Origin: Gautieria morchelliformis
Taxonomy: Eukaryota; Basidiomycota; Agaricomycetes; Gomphales; Gomphaceae
Direction of reading: 5' to 3'
NCBI GenBank assembly: GCA_015179125.1
Contig: WHVA01000010.1
Location: 1-64,000 of the forward strand
Length of the DNA stretch: 64,000 nt
Of the stretch, positions 45,019 to 55,261 are shown piece by piece; position 1 is the stretch's first letter, and each line of letters begins with the position of its first letter. The position numbers were made by a program, and so were the translations under genes. Under the pieces are notes generated by a model. It was not told where the DNA came from and ran no database searches. It saw only the letters and a program-made list of their open reading frames with translations.

Positions 45019-45048
45019 TTTAGGATTTTAGGGCTACGGAAAGTCACC

Positions 45049-45218
45049 CAATGTTGGTTGCCTTCTTCTTGCGTTATCCTGTTCCTATATTGTTGCCCTG
45101 ATTGGTAGTGAGTAAATACGTGTCACAGCTGTTGTGTTTACATGTCCATCTGTTGTAAAGACGGTATATTTTTGCTTCCAAAGAACCAGATTTGACGCTG
45201 TGTCGACAGCTTCCTACT
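45049..45218 (+). repeat. Dispersed repeat, right half of split copy
   Basis: It matches 37990-38188, starting CAATGTTGGTTGCC and ending at GCTTCCTACT. One internal deletion of about 26 bases relative to the intact copy is seen after CATGTCCATCTGT. Confidence 0.8.
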
Positions 45219-45463
45219 CCCAGTGAGAATCGACTCGTTGCAGATCGTACGAAATCTACTTGCCGAGCCAAATCCCAGGACGCATTGACTCTCCTCGGAT
45301 GAGGTCATGCCTGACATAGATACTTTTTTTTTTTTTCTGTACTTACAGCAGCATAATTAACATAATTTCCATTCAGGCCCAGGCATTCTGCTTGGACTTT
45401 CACTTGTTTGCAAAATTCCTGGACTCTCGTGCTGGCGGCTGGTGTGTACATGTGCGTATCCTG

Positions 45464-46202
45464 TACACTCAACATGAACCAACCTAAGTGGTGCGATTGC
45501 GAGCATGGCTGTCACGGTGGCAAGATGGTGAGTCAACGTGGTACAGGCATGCCGCATGTCGCAGGGAAGATACGAACCAACCACCAGTGGAGGAACCTGG
45601 CAGTAATCACAAAGGGTCCAATAACAGTGCTGAGGAAAGTGGTGGAGAAGATCGCATGCCTTTGCACCAGCCTGCGGGGCTATCTCAAGAATGCGACCGG
45701 GATATTGAAATTGAGTATGCCGATGGGGATACATACAATGGTCTTCACTCTGACATAGGTTCAACTGTAAATGAGCTGGAGGATGGTCTGTTACTTTCCT
45801 CATGCTCTTGTTATCTATTCTAACTCAAACATTGGTATTTAGACCATGCAGATCCTCACTCTATAATATATTATGAAGGACATCCCACCGCTGAAGAGTG
45901 AGACAATAGCTCAAGTGCTAACGATAGCTCGGAACCTGATGAACATGTTGACAATGCTGAAGATGACAACATGCCAATTGTGTGATCTAACAACCGAATA
46001 GACTCGCTGCCATTCCTCCATCCTGCCTTTGAGCAACAGGAGGAATGCCTACAGCTGTCGCTTCAGTTCATTAAGGCACTAGAAGGGGCCTCCCTGGATA
46101 ACGGAGACATGTCTGAAGAGGCACTTGAGAGACTGAGGAATCCACGAGCGCACATGAACAATCTCAACAACATGGATGATCTCTATTCATTCGGTGAATA
46201 AG
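45464..46202 (+). pseudogene. Decayed N-terminus of a basidiomycete transposon protein
   Basis: The reading WCDCEHGCHGGKMV, then in a shifted frame STWYRHAACRRED, resembles the C-x-C-x3-C-x-G-G-K plus W-x-R-H start of transposon proteins common in Agaricomycetes (Tnp2/KDZ-like). Acidic, low-complexity sequence follows, with stops near 45900 and 45984 and a final segment (FEQQEECLQLSLQFIKALEG) near 46030. No catalytic domain is present. Identification is by pattern only. Confidence 0.4.
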
Positions 46203-46408
46203 ATGAACCAATAAACGTTCAGAAGGTAAGAGGGCTGCCTGAACGGAGCTCGCCCTATCTAGAGTCATAGCAAAGTAGCCTGTGCTACTTAATGATGTAA
46301 TGTGCAAGGTCTCATGGAAAGGTTGTCACGCAGTAACAATCCTTTTGCCGGCGAAGGTGCTCCTTTGGAGTGCTGAGCTGACAGCACCAATAATAGTACG
46401 AAAGCTAA
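46190..46408 (+). repeat. Dispersed repeat, copy interrupted by Harbinger
   Basis: It corresponds to 21560-21784 in the same orientation and stops at the TAA target site (46406-46408), where the Harbinger element begins. Confidence 0.65.
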
Positions 46409-46681
46409 GGGCCCATTCGGCGCCTGTGAATTTGATTTTGCAAATGATTCACACCACCCAAAATGTGCGAACTTGTCGTTCGCAGAAATTCTGCGGATTG
46501 TGGCTGTTCGGCGGGCAGTTTCGCAAGTTTTTGAGATGTGCTTTTGCAAAAGTTCCCCTACTATTTCTGTGAACGGCTCAGAGCAGTTCAGATGATTTAT
46601 AACTAGACTCCTTTGTTCTGACATGACCAAAGTTCTGGCATTGTCACATACTGTGACACACTCAGACACGCGCTCACTGCC

Positions 46682-47638
46682 ATGACCTCAAGGTCCAAAG
46701 CTACATCGATCGCTGCTGCTCCTAAGAAGTGGGCAGAAAATATGGTGTGGTCTGTAGCTGAGGAGATGGAAATGCTCGATATCCTCCTGGAGCAGAAAGG
46801 TATAGGTAATGCCTCTGAAAACAGCTTCAAACCATCGGTCTGGACACTCGTTGTGATGGCTCTGGAGAATTTTGAAGGGCCACCAAGTAGTGGGCATGAG
46901 AAAGATGACAAGGCCTGTAAAGCAAGGATCCAGCGAGTAAGTTGTGGCACTAGCTTCGCTATTTCACATGCTGACTGAACTTATTTAGCTAAGAGCTGAT
47001 GACAAGATTGTCCAGAAACTCCACAAGCTGTCTGGATTTGGCTGGGACAAAGGAAAACAGATTGTGACAGCAAATGAAGAGGTCTGGGAAAATTATCTCA
47101 TAGTATATATCTCTTGTTCATTGTCTCAGGGTTCTGCTAACGGTTTTTTTTTTTTGCGTAGTCTCACAAGAAAGCACACCCCTTCAAAAAGAAACATTTC
47201 CCCTTTTTTGAAAGGCTGGCAGAGCTATGCGGGGATGTCATCGCAACTGGTGCTGGAGCATTCAGCGCCTCAACAGCGGCTCGAGAAGAGAGCTCTGATT
47301 CTAATCAGGGTGGGTCAGATGGAGATGGGGAGGGTGACATTGAGTATCATGAGGACAGTGGGGCACAATTGAATGTATGTCTATTTTACTGCTCTCTGCA
47401 TAGTTAACTCAGCCACGTGCTGCTGCAGCATGTGTTATCCAGCTCCTCGGCAACAGCATCGACACCTAGCCATGGGCTCAAGCGCCGGGCTCAAGATTCT
47501 GGTAGTATGCCGGTGAAGCAGAACCACAGGTCAGGTGCTGATGGTCTGTTTGCGATGTCAACTGCAGTGGTGGCTATGGCCGGGAGCCTCGCATCAAGTA
47601 CCACAGCAGCGAGTGTGGGACTGACATCACCAGAATGA
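46682..47638 (+). CDS. Harbinger-associated SANT/Myb-like protein
   Basis: Exons 46682-46936, 46989-47102, 47162-47374 and 47429-47638 give 263 residues. The first part is a SANT/Myb-like DNA-binding domain (W-S-V-A-E-E-M-E-M-L-D-I-L-L-E-Q-K, KARIQRLRADDKIVQKLHKL, GFGWDKGKQIVTANEEVW). Acidic and Ser/Thr-rich regions follow. In Harbinger elements this protein binds the ends and helps bring the nuclease to DNA; that is family knowledge. After TGA 47636-47638 the same frame stays open to 47842 with natural-looking sequence (DDDEVLDAVGLFQHDPKL), so the stop may be a CGA-to-TGA mutation truncating the protein. Confidence 0.72.
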
Positions 47639-47927
47639 ATGACCAACACCATAACCACTGTCCAGGCAAAGATATCTGATGATGATGAGGTTTTAGATGC
47701 CGTCGGTCTTTTTCAGCATGACCCCAAGCTCACTACAACATACCTCGCATTGCGTAAGGATTTGAGAACCAAGTGGCTAACACGTGAGATTAGGGCAGTG
47801 GCAGACACTGCTACCCTCAATTTCCAAATGTTTTCGCAGTAGGTTTTTGTAATGCAGCAGCCTTCAATCACAGCGCTATGCAATGTGTCTTGAGATTTAT
47901 CACAACAATGTGCTATAATTTGGTAAG

Positions 47928-49085
47928 TTAGAAATGAGTGCGACGACTGCCTAACTCATTTTGGTAGCTGCACCACATCTCCTGGGAAAGCTTCTCTCTT
48001 CGCTCAGTAGCCCTTCGTGTTTCTGCGGCGTCAATTGCACCCACTCCCAAAGATCCTGTGTTTTGAGGCAGAACAACATCCGGCACCCATGGTTCTGGGT
48101 CATCGCTAGGGTCATAGGTTTTAATAAAATTGTGTACTACTGCGCACGCAGGTACCAATTTGGCTTGGGTTTGTACACTGAAGTCATTGGACCAACGGAG
48201 GATAGCAAAGTGTTTCTTCGTTACTCCAAATATTCTTTCTATGATATTCTGAGCTTGTGCATGTCTGAGGTTATAGAGCTCCTTGTAGGTAACCAGCCTG
48301 TGGTCAAGGTAATCTTTATATGCCTTGCAGGGATGCTGAACCAACTTACCGAAGATTACTAGCTTCCCACTCACGGAGGTGATACCGTACACCACGAAAA
48401 GGTACTAGGACAGCATCACAGATGGCATAACCTGCATCTGCCAGGTAATATTTCCCTTCGGGAATGTGAAAGTCACGACAACGTGCGTCTTGAAATACTT
48501 CACTGTCAGCCACACTGCCTTCCCAGCCACTGAGTACATAGGAAAAGCGCATGTCAAATGTGCAGGCAGCTAGCACGTTCTGTGACAGTGCACCTTTCCG
48601 GTTTCGGTAATGAGCACGATTGTCACTAGATGGTCGAGCTAGGATATGCGTGCCATCAAGAGCCCCAATCGCATCCTTGAAGAAGGGGAATAATTTTGGG
48701 TTATCGGCAATGTAGGTCTCAACCAACGAATCCACTCCGGGAACCTTGACATAGGTATTATAGAATGCTGGGCTGGTAACTGCATTCAATATACGGTGGA
48801 AGCACCTGTGTAGTCAGTAAATCATGTAGTCCGGCATGATAAAATACCAGCTCACTTAGAAACTGTGTCTCCACTCCTCTGGAAGCGTTTGGCAACCTTT
48901 CAATTTGATAGATTGGTGATGACTGTATATGAGAAAATAGCGACCTGCTCGCTGAGATCAATGTGGCAAGTATGATAGGCACTGGTAGTTAAAAAGAGCT
49001 GGCGGATGAGCTGTTTGAAGACATGTTTTCTCATTCCCAATTGATCGCGGATTCGTTCAGGGTTTCCATCGAGTAACTCCTGAAC
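47928..49085 (-). pseudogene. PIF/Harbinger DDE nuclease, 5' end lost to gypsy insertion
   Basis: Exons 49085-48856 (partial), 48805-48350 and 48297-47928 join in frame. The DDE_Tnp_4 signature is clear: D in IGALDGTHILA, D in YYLADAGYA, E in HAQAQNIIERIFG. The first part reads PERIRDQLGMRKHVFKQLIR, then HIDLSEQVAIF. A TGA at 48900-48902 replaces a probable Arg before KVAKRFQRSG. The gypsy 5' LTR cuts the gene within the LLDGNPERI segment. The nuclease would cut and paste the element. Confidence 0.85.
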
Positions 49086-49274
49086 TGTAAATAACCCATG
49101 TATCTACATGTACAATAGTTATTACATAATCCCAGTGGGCCCCTTAGGGACCCACTGTATAGTTTATGCGTGGGAACCGGCCAGCAGTCCCCATCGCATC
49201 TTACTCTTACCTGTCACTACGTAGCATTCAGAATACCACTCATTGGTCAAGTTCTGTAGTGCCCTTGTGATACA
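49086..49274 (+). repeat. Gypsy 5' LTR (copy 2)
   Basis: The 189-bp LTR has ends TGTAAATAACC and GTGATACA. It is complete and nearly identical to 4405-4593. Confidence 0.9.
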
Positions 49275-51874
49275 AGGTTCTAAGATCGACACCCTTTACA
49301 CCTGTTTGAACTATCCTGCGGTTGATCACCATGCGACCAACCGATAGTGGATTCGAAGCAATCTTGAAAAAGATCGCTGCGTCGACGACTAAACATCATT
49401 GAGACCCTCCAGTAGACCTTCTACTGTTGGCTGCGAGCATGATGATTCCACGCAGTCGAAGATGGACACGAGCGACGAGCTCGAGGTCCATGCCCCAGGC
49501 ACAGCCCAGCGACACGACGGCTGACGCTACCCTGGACCAAGAGTCCAGGACGATAGAAGACGGAGAGATCGTAGATCTCACCGCCCTCGTCCCTTCAGTA
49601 GAGGACGAGGAAAACCCCGACCACATCTCGTCGAGCGTGGCCGAGGAAGAGATGACGCCGGGCAACAAGCCGGCACTGCCCCCCCATTCCTCTCTGCCCA
49701 GAGACAAAGGAAAGGGCAGAGATGTCTCGCCGTCGTCAGACGGTAGAGCAACAACGTCGAGGCGGGCACAAAGCCACGACTCAAACCGATGCTCACGAAG
49801 TAGAGCGACGACGATCGTCCCTGAAGGGGGACGATGGCAAAAAAGACGAGCCCCAGACGATGGTCAGGACTCGGAATACTTGAGCTCCAGTCGCAAGAGC
49901 TCGAGGGCTCACGCCATCGACCACGAGATGGCAGAGGCCCTGAACAAACAGGTGCAGGCTGCGCTGCACCGAAGCACGCTGACGCGCCACAAGCACAATC
50001 AGCTGGCATCGCAGCTTGACAACGCCACCGCCGCCCTAATGGCAATCGGCAAGGAACTCCACCAGGCGGAGGAGATCAGGCTGCAAGACGCAGCCACACT
50101 GGAGGACGTCCAGACAGCCCTCTGCCCACGTGGGGAACGCGACGCAACTTGTCCGAGCTCGCGACAGTCCGCAGCCAACGAACGCAGTCGTGACGTGGAA
50201 GACCCGCGCTGAAAGGAGCGGGACAAGCAGCGAATGCCACCGCCAGCCGTCTCGGTCAAACAGGACGTAAGGTTCGGGAACAAACCTCAAGAGCAACCGG
50301 CTGCCCCAACGGACAGCCGTAAGATGATCCAACAGATTGTTAGGGAGCAGGTCGCCTCAGAGCCTGACTCTGAAACGATGACCGAGAGCTTAGAGCTCGA
50401 AGTCACACACTGGCAGCGTAAAGAAGCCGCAGCCACGCGCCGCCACACACGGGCACTCGAGCTACTAGCGAAGAACGCTGAAGAGACAGTGGCCCACAGC
50501 CACACCGCTCAGCTGCCCGACGAGCAGCTCAGGCAAGCCGTACAGGACGCACGGCAGGCACGTGCAGCCTACAACAGCAGGCTGCAGATCTGCAACGCGG
50601 GACTGACTGGGGACACCAGGCACAAAACGCCCCCGGAACCGAGAGCACAAAATGCTCCCGATCCCGAGCCCGATCCGGGCCCGGGGCCCGTCAGGGCATA
50701 TAACAGCCTGCCCCACGCGGCGTCACAACCACGCGAGCGATCCATGGCCCCAACGGAAGGCCAGGGAATCCCTGACCAGGCCAACGTCGTACCAATGGAG
50801 CCATACGACGGGATCACACAGATGATCCGCGTGGCGTTAGCAGACGCCGCAGACACAGACCCGGAGAAGTCTGTGCTAGCGAAAGCCGGCGTAAAATTGG
50901 CTCACCCCGAGCCATATGGCGGGGGATCTGACCTCGAAGAGTTTGAAATCTTTGTGGCAGCCATCCTACGATGGCTGAAAAAGAATTGCCTCCTAGGGCC
51001 AACCAGCATAGACATGCAGGTCAGCTACGTGGGCACTCGCCTCACCAGTGAAGCCCAGGAGTGGTTCCTTCGAAACATAGAACACTTCGATCGCCAGGTC
51101 CGCAGCTGGACGCTGGAAACTGTGATGCAAGGCCTTCAAAAAAGGTTCCTACACACACTGACATACCATCACGCATCGAATAAGTTCGACATGGTCATGC
51201 AGGGCATGAAAACCATTCAGGAAATGCTGAACGAGCTCACGAAATACGTGGCATGTATGATACAGCCGCCAGACGATTACACGTTCCGGAGACGGTTCGT
51301 ATCGGCGCTGCGCGAAACGCTGCGCAACGAGGTCCTCAAAAAGGGCTATAATGCCGAGAGCAGCTCAATAGAGCAACTCTTTGAGATGGCCCAGATGATC
51401 GAGGAGGCATCCCAATACAACATGGGGATGCGCCGTGCAGAAAGCGCAGCAGCAATGGCAAGCGCTGCCCGGCTCACAGGGAGCAAGCCGTTGACACAAA
51501 TGGGCCTGACCAGGCCCAGCCTGTTCTCAAGAAGCGGAACAGGACAACGGCTACTGCCCTCACGCCCAGCACAAGCTGGACGCCTGCCTGAAGCTAAACA
51601 GCCTCAAGCGTCAGGGTCGTCCCCACGACCTGCCCACCAACGAAAATGTTGGGCCGGCCTAACGATCGGGCCAGCGGCAGCCAAAGCAACACCACATGCT
51701 TTGAATGCGGCCAACCTGGCCACAAAAAGGCGGAGTGCCCCCAGCTTAGGTCCGGTATAAGGACAGCAGCCGCGAGGCACGACGATGAGGCCGAGGATCC
51801 GGAGATGGATCTCAGTCAAAATTCTCTTCAACAGATTGATGAAGAGGGGGAGGGTGATCCCCAACCCAACGACA

Positions 51875-52414
51875 TGTTGGGTGCATTTATGCTCCTGCAC
51901 CAAAATCAAGCCAAATAGATTCCCCCATTCGTATTTCTTTTGATTTTGACTTGAAACCATGCTGACATTCATTCTATGATTTGTCAAATTTTTCTTTGAT
52001 TTTTTGAAGCTGTATTTCTACTTCTTTTCATGTTCTGTCCAACCGACCCTTTGTGGGTGGTTGTGGACAAGTTTCCTTTTTGAGCTGTGGCTGTTCACTA
52101 CCGTGCTACATTCTACGGGCGCTTAGCATGGCACACCGTGGCATCACAGGCACTAAAGCGCCGGCTAGTAGTACATGCGCATGAGGCACATTTCCCTCCT
52201 CTCTCAGTGACAACTAAATTCACTGAGAGAGGCAAATAAATTAGTCTTGTTTCTTTTTGATTTGTTGACCTAGAAATCCTATAGTGAATTAATTTCTAGG
52301 TAGTGTATAATATATTTACAGTGACAACTAAATTCACTGAGAGAGTGAATTAATTTCTAGTCTTCTTTTGAGCACCAAGTCCAAACCTACTGCCTATAAT
52401 TCCTGTCCTCTACA
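51875..52414 (+). repeat. Copia 5' LTR (540 bp)
   Basis: It begins TGTTGGGTGCATTTATGCTC and ends TGTCCTCTACA. It contains a hairpin with a perfect 12-bp stem, CTCTCTCAGTGA and TCACTGAGAGAG (52199-52231). The first half differs clearly from the 3' LTR after the first 35 bases. Confidence 0.85.
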
Positions 52415-52419
52415 GGGTT

Positions 52420-54763
52420 ATGGGCCCCAGAGACACTTCACAGAAGCTTTTGGGTGTTGAGAAGCTTGCTACAGATGGAAGTAATTGGCCATTGTGGCAA
52501 GCCACTCTCATCAGCTATTTCAAGTCCAAAAATCTACTCAAGCATGTAGAAGGGAGAGTCACTTGACCTCCTGATCCTCCAGTCATGCCCCCAGGCCATA
52601 TTCTTACAGAAGCTGAGGAAACTCAGATGGATAAGGCTGAGGAGAAGCTGGAGAGATATCTTGCTAGAGAAGGACAAGCCAAGACCCAAATCATCGTCTC
52701 AGTGTCAGAGTCACTAGCTCTGATGCTACAGAAACAAAAGATAGCAAAAGAGACTTGGGATGCACTGGTCAATGAAATGACCAAAAAGCCCAAGATGGTC
52801 CTCACCAGCCTGCAGAGACAACTCCGCAGTATGAGATGTCCTGAGGATGGAGACTTGAGAGACCACTTGGACAAGGCCCAAGACCTATATGCTCGTCTTA
52901 ATGAGATGGGAGCCAGAGTTTCTGAAGAAGAATTTATGGACATAATCCTTGCGTCACTTCCACCATCCTATGAGGCAGTCATGAATTCCCTCACCACTTC
53001 GCTTGAAGAATGCGGGAGACGATTAGTCCCTGATGACATTACTAGGGTACTAAAGGCTCAGTATGACAGGAAGAAAACACTCCCGCAAGAAGAGCAGGTG
53101 TTTATTGGTTCATCTACTAAGAAGGATCAGAAGGGGCAGAAGGCGCATACATGCACTAACTGCAAAAAGCCTGGACATTCTATCGAAAATTGCTGGGCTA
53201 AAGGAGGTGGTAAAGAAGGTCAAGGACCACATCAGAAGAACAAAGCCAAAGGCAAAAAGAAGAAGAAGGGTAAAGCAAAAGCGAATGTTGCCGAAGAAGA
53301 CACCTCTTCTGAGGAAAGTGATGATGGGCATCTTGCCTTCACCAATTTCGACGAGTGCTCTAATTTTAATTCGAGCACATCCTCAGGAGTTGTAGTGATA
53401 CTCGACACCGGAACGACATCGCATATGACACCTCATAAACATTTATTGAGGAACTACTGTCAATTCTCACAGCCAAGGACTATCCGAGCAGCCAACAAAG
53501 GCACTTTCGATGCCTTCGGCTCTGGACTGCTCGTCTTATCCAATAAGGTGGGAGACAAAACAGTAGAAGTCATGTTGCAAGACACGTACTATGCACCAAA
53601 AATTGCTGCTACCCTCATCTCAATCGGTCGGTGTGATGATGCTGGCTAGGATATTCGACTTGGTGGCCAGAAATGCACAATATCTAACACTGCTGGAAAG
53701 ATATTGATGCAAGCACCGAAGATCAATGGCTTATATCGACTAGACCTCCAGTCACCAAGTGCTCAAGCCCATATGTGTTTGTCTGCCATGGAAATTCATC
53801 AAAGGATGGGGCATATCTCACAGAAGTCCCTACAACATTTACTTGACCGTGGCATGATATTGGGCATTGAACTGAGCTCCACAGGCGATAGAATTGTCTG
53901 TGATGCGTGCATTCAAGCCAAGATTGCACGCAAACCTCTTCCTCAAGAACCCAGAGACCGTACATCAAAATTCGGTGACAGAATTTATTCTGATGTCTGG
54001 GGACCTGCAAGACACCTCACAATCGATAAAAAGTCATATTATGTCTCTTTTATCGATGACTACTCAAGGGAATTGGTGATCTATCTCATGGCAAACAAAT
54101 CAGAAGCATTCTCAAAGTACAAACTCTACGAGGCTCTAATGCTTCGACAGAGAAATGTGCACATCAAGGCACTTGTTTCTGACCGAGGGGGGGAATACAC
54201 GAGCTCTGAATTTGAACAGCACCTAGCCAAACAAGGCACGAAGCATCAGTTGACGGTACATGACACACCAGAGTCTAATGGTGTTGCCGAATGTCTGAAC
54301 CGAACTCTCACTGAGAGAACTCATGCCATGCTATTCGAATCAGGCCTTCCTAAGATATTATGGGGATATGCGATACAGCATGCCAATTATCTTAGGAACA
54401 GGACGCATACAAGAGCTCTACCGGATAAAACGCCTTACGAAATGATTCACCATGAGAAACCGAATCTCAAAGACATTCACACATGGGGAACCGAAGTCTA
54501 TGTTAAGGTCAATCAGGGAGACAAATTGGCAGCTCGTGCCAAAAGAGCTTGGTGGATAGGAATTTCTGCACAGAGCCATGGTCATTATGTTTATTGGCCT
54601 GACTCTCACAAAGTTTCTGTCGAGCGAAATGTTGTGTTTGATTCAGAGATGAAGAAGGGAAAAGTCCCAATCATTTCTATTGATGAATCCAAGCTACCTA
54701 CGTCTAAAGAGGAGAAGAAGGCCATTCCAGCATCAGTGCCTGTGCCCGGTCGCTTAGTCAGCA
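52420..54763 (+). pseudogene. Copia gag-protease-integrase
   Basis: One frame runs from ATG 52420 (MGPRDTSQKLLGVEKLATDG), broken only by TGA 52564-52566 and TAG 53647-53649. Gag (SNWPLWQATLISYFKSKN, MRCPEDGDLRDHLDKAQDLY) ends in a CCHC knuckle (C-T-N-C-K-K-P-G-H-S-I-E-N-C). The protease has I-L-D-T-G-T-T-S-H-M. Pre-integrase H-H-C-C (HQRMGHISQKSLQHLLDRG ... CDACIQAK) and the integrase core (SDVWGP, SDRGGEYTSSEFE, ESNGVAECLNRTLTERTHAM) follow. The frame then reads through the LTR start. Arg is likely in place of the first stop (before P-P-D-P-P). Confidence 0.85.
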
Positions 54764-55261
54764 TGTTGGGTGCATTTATGCTCCTGCACCAAAATCAAGC
54801 ATAATATATTCGATTTATTGTATGGTGTTTCAATTTCTTCTCACATTGTTCTTGTACCATGCATCCATTTCTCTGATTATTTTCGAAATTTTCCTGTCAC
54901 TCCCTACCTCTCCATTTCATTTTGTTATTTCTATTTTCACAAGCGGCTGTACCCAGCGGAGTCTGAAATGACTTCGACGTGTGAGCTCTTGGGCACTAAA
55001 GAGCCGGGTAGTAGTACATGCACAGTGAGACAGATTTCCCCCTCTCTCAGTGACAACTAAATTCACTGAGAGAGGCAAGTAAATTAGTCTAGTGTTCCTT
55101 CGATTTATTGACCTAGAAATCCTCTGTAGTGAATTAATTTCTAGGTAGTGTATAATATATTTATAGTGACAACTAAATTCACTGAGAGAGTGAATTAATT
55201 TCTAGTCTATTCTTTTGAGCAACAAGTCCAAACCTACTGCCTATAATTCCTGTCCTCTACA
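54764..55261 (+). repeat. Copia 3' LTR (498 bp)
   Basis: The ends match the 5' LTR, and the CTCTCTCAGTGA hairpin is at 55042-55074. Its first half is much closer to the solo LTR at 5356-5844 (CATAATATATTCGATTTATT) than to its own 5' LTR. Confidence 0.85.

Larger units (their letters stand above)
41020..45048. mobile_element. 4.0-kb TIR element with KDZ-type passenger sequences
   Basis: The ends form 30-bp inverted repeats with 28 matches: GATGACTTTCCGTAG then ACCTAAAATCCTAAA at 41020-41049, and the complement of GGTGACTTTCCGTAG then CCCTAAAATCCTAAA at 45019-45048. A 5-bp duplication CAATG flanks it (41015-41019, 45049-45053). The empty site is present at 37990 in the uninterrupted repeat. 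Inside are a CxC cysteine-cluster pseudogene (minus) of the kind associated with KDZ transposases and a GRF-like zinc protein (plus). No transposase core is recognisable, so it is probably a non-autonomous, internally deleted derivative. The superfamily cannot be settled from the ends alone. Confidence 0.8.
46409..49085. mobile_element. PIF/Harbinger transposon, right end cut by gypsy
   Basis: The left end GGGCCCATTCGGCGCC follows a TAA, the usual 3-bp target of this superfamily, and resembles PIF/Harbinger TIRs. The element carries the diagnostic pair: a SANT/Myb-like gene (plus) and a DDE nuclease (minus), convergent. The nuclease is broken at 49085 by the gypsy LTR. The other end, if it survives, lies to the right of the gypsy copy, outside this window. 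Confidence 0.82.
51875..55261 (+). mobile_element. RT-less Ty1/copia element, TSD CGACA
   Basis: LTRs 51875-52414 and 54764-55261 flank 2.35 kb with gag, protease and integrase only. A perfect 5-bp duplication CGACA (51870-51874 and 55262-55266) marks a true insertion. RT, RNase H and the polypurine tract are missing: the integrase frame runs straight into the 3' LTR. The element would depend on another copy for reverse transcription. It lies in the gypsy gag-retropepsin frame. Confidence 0.88.
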
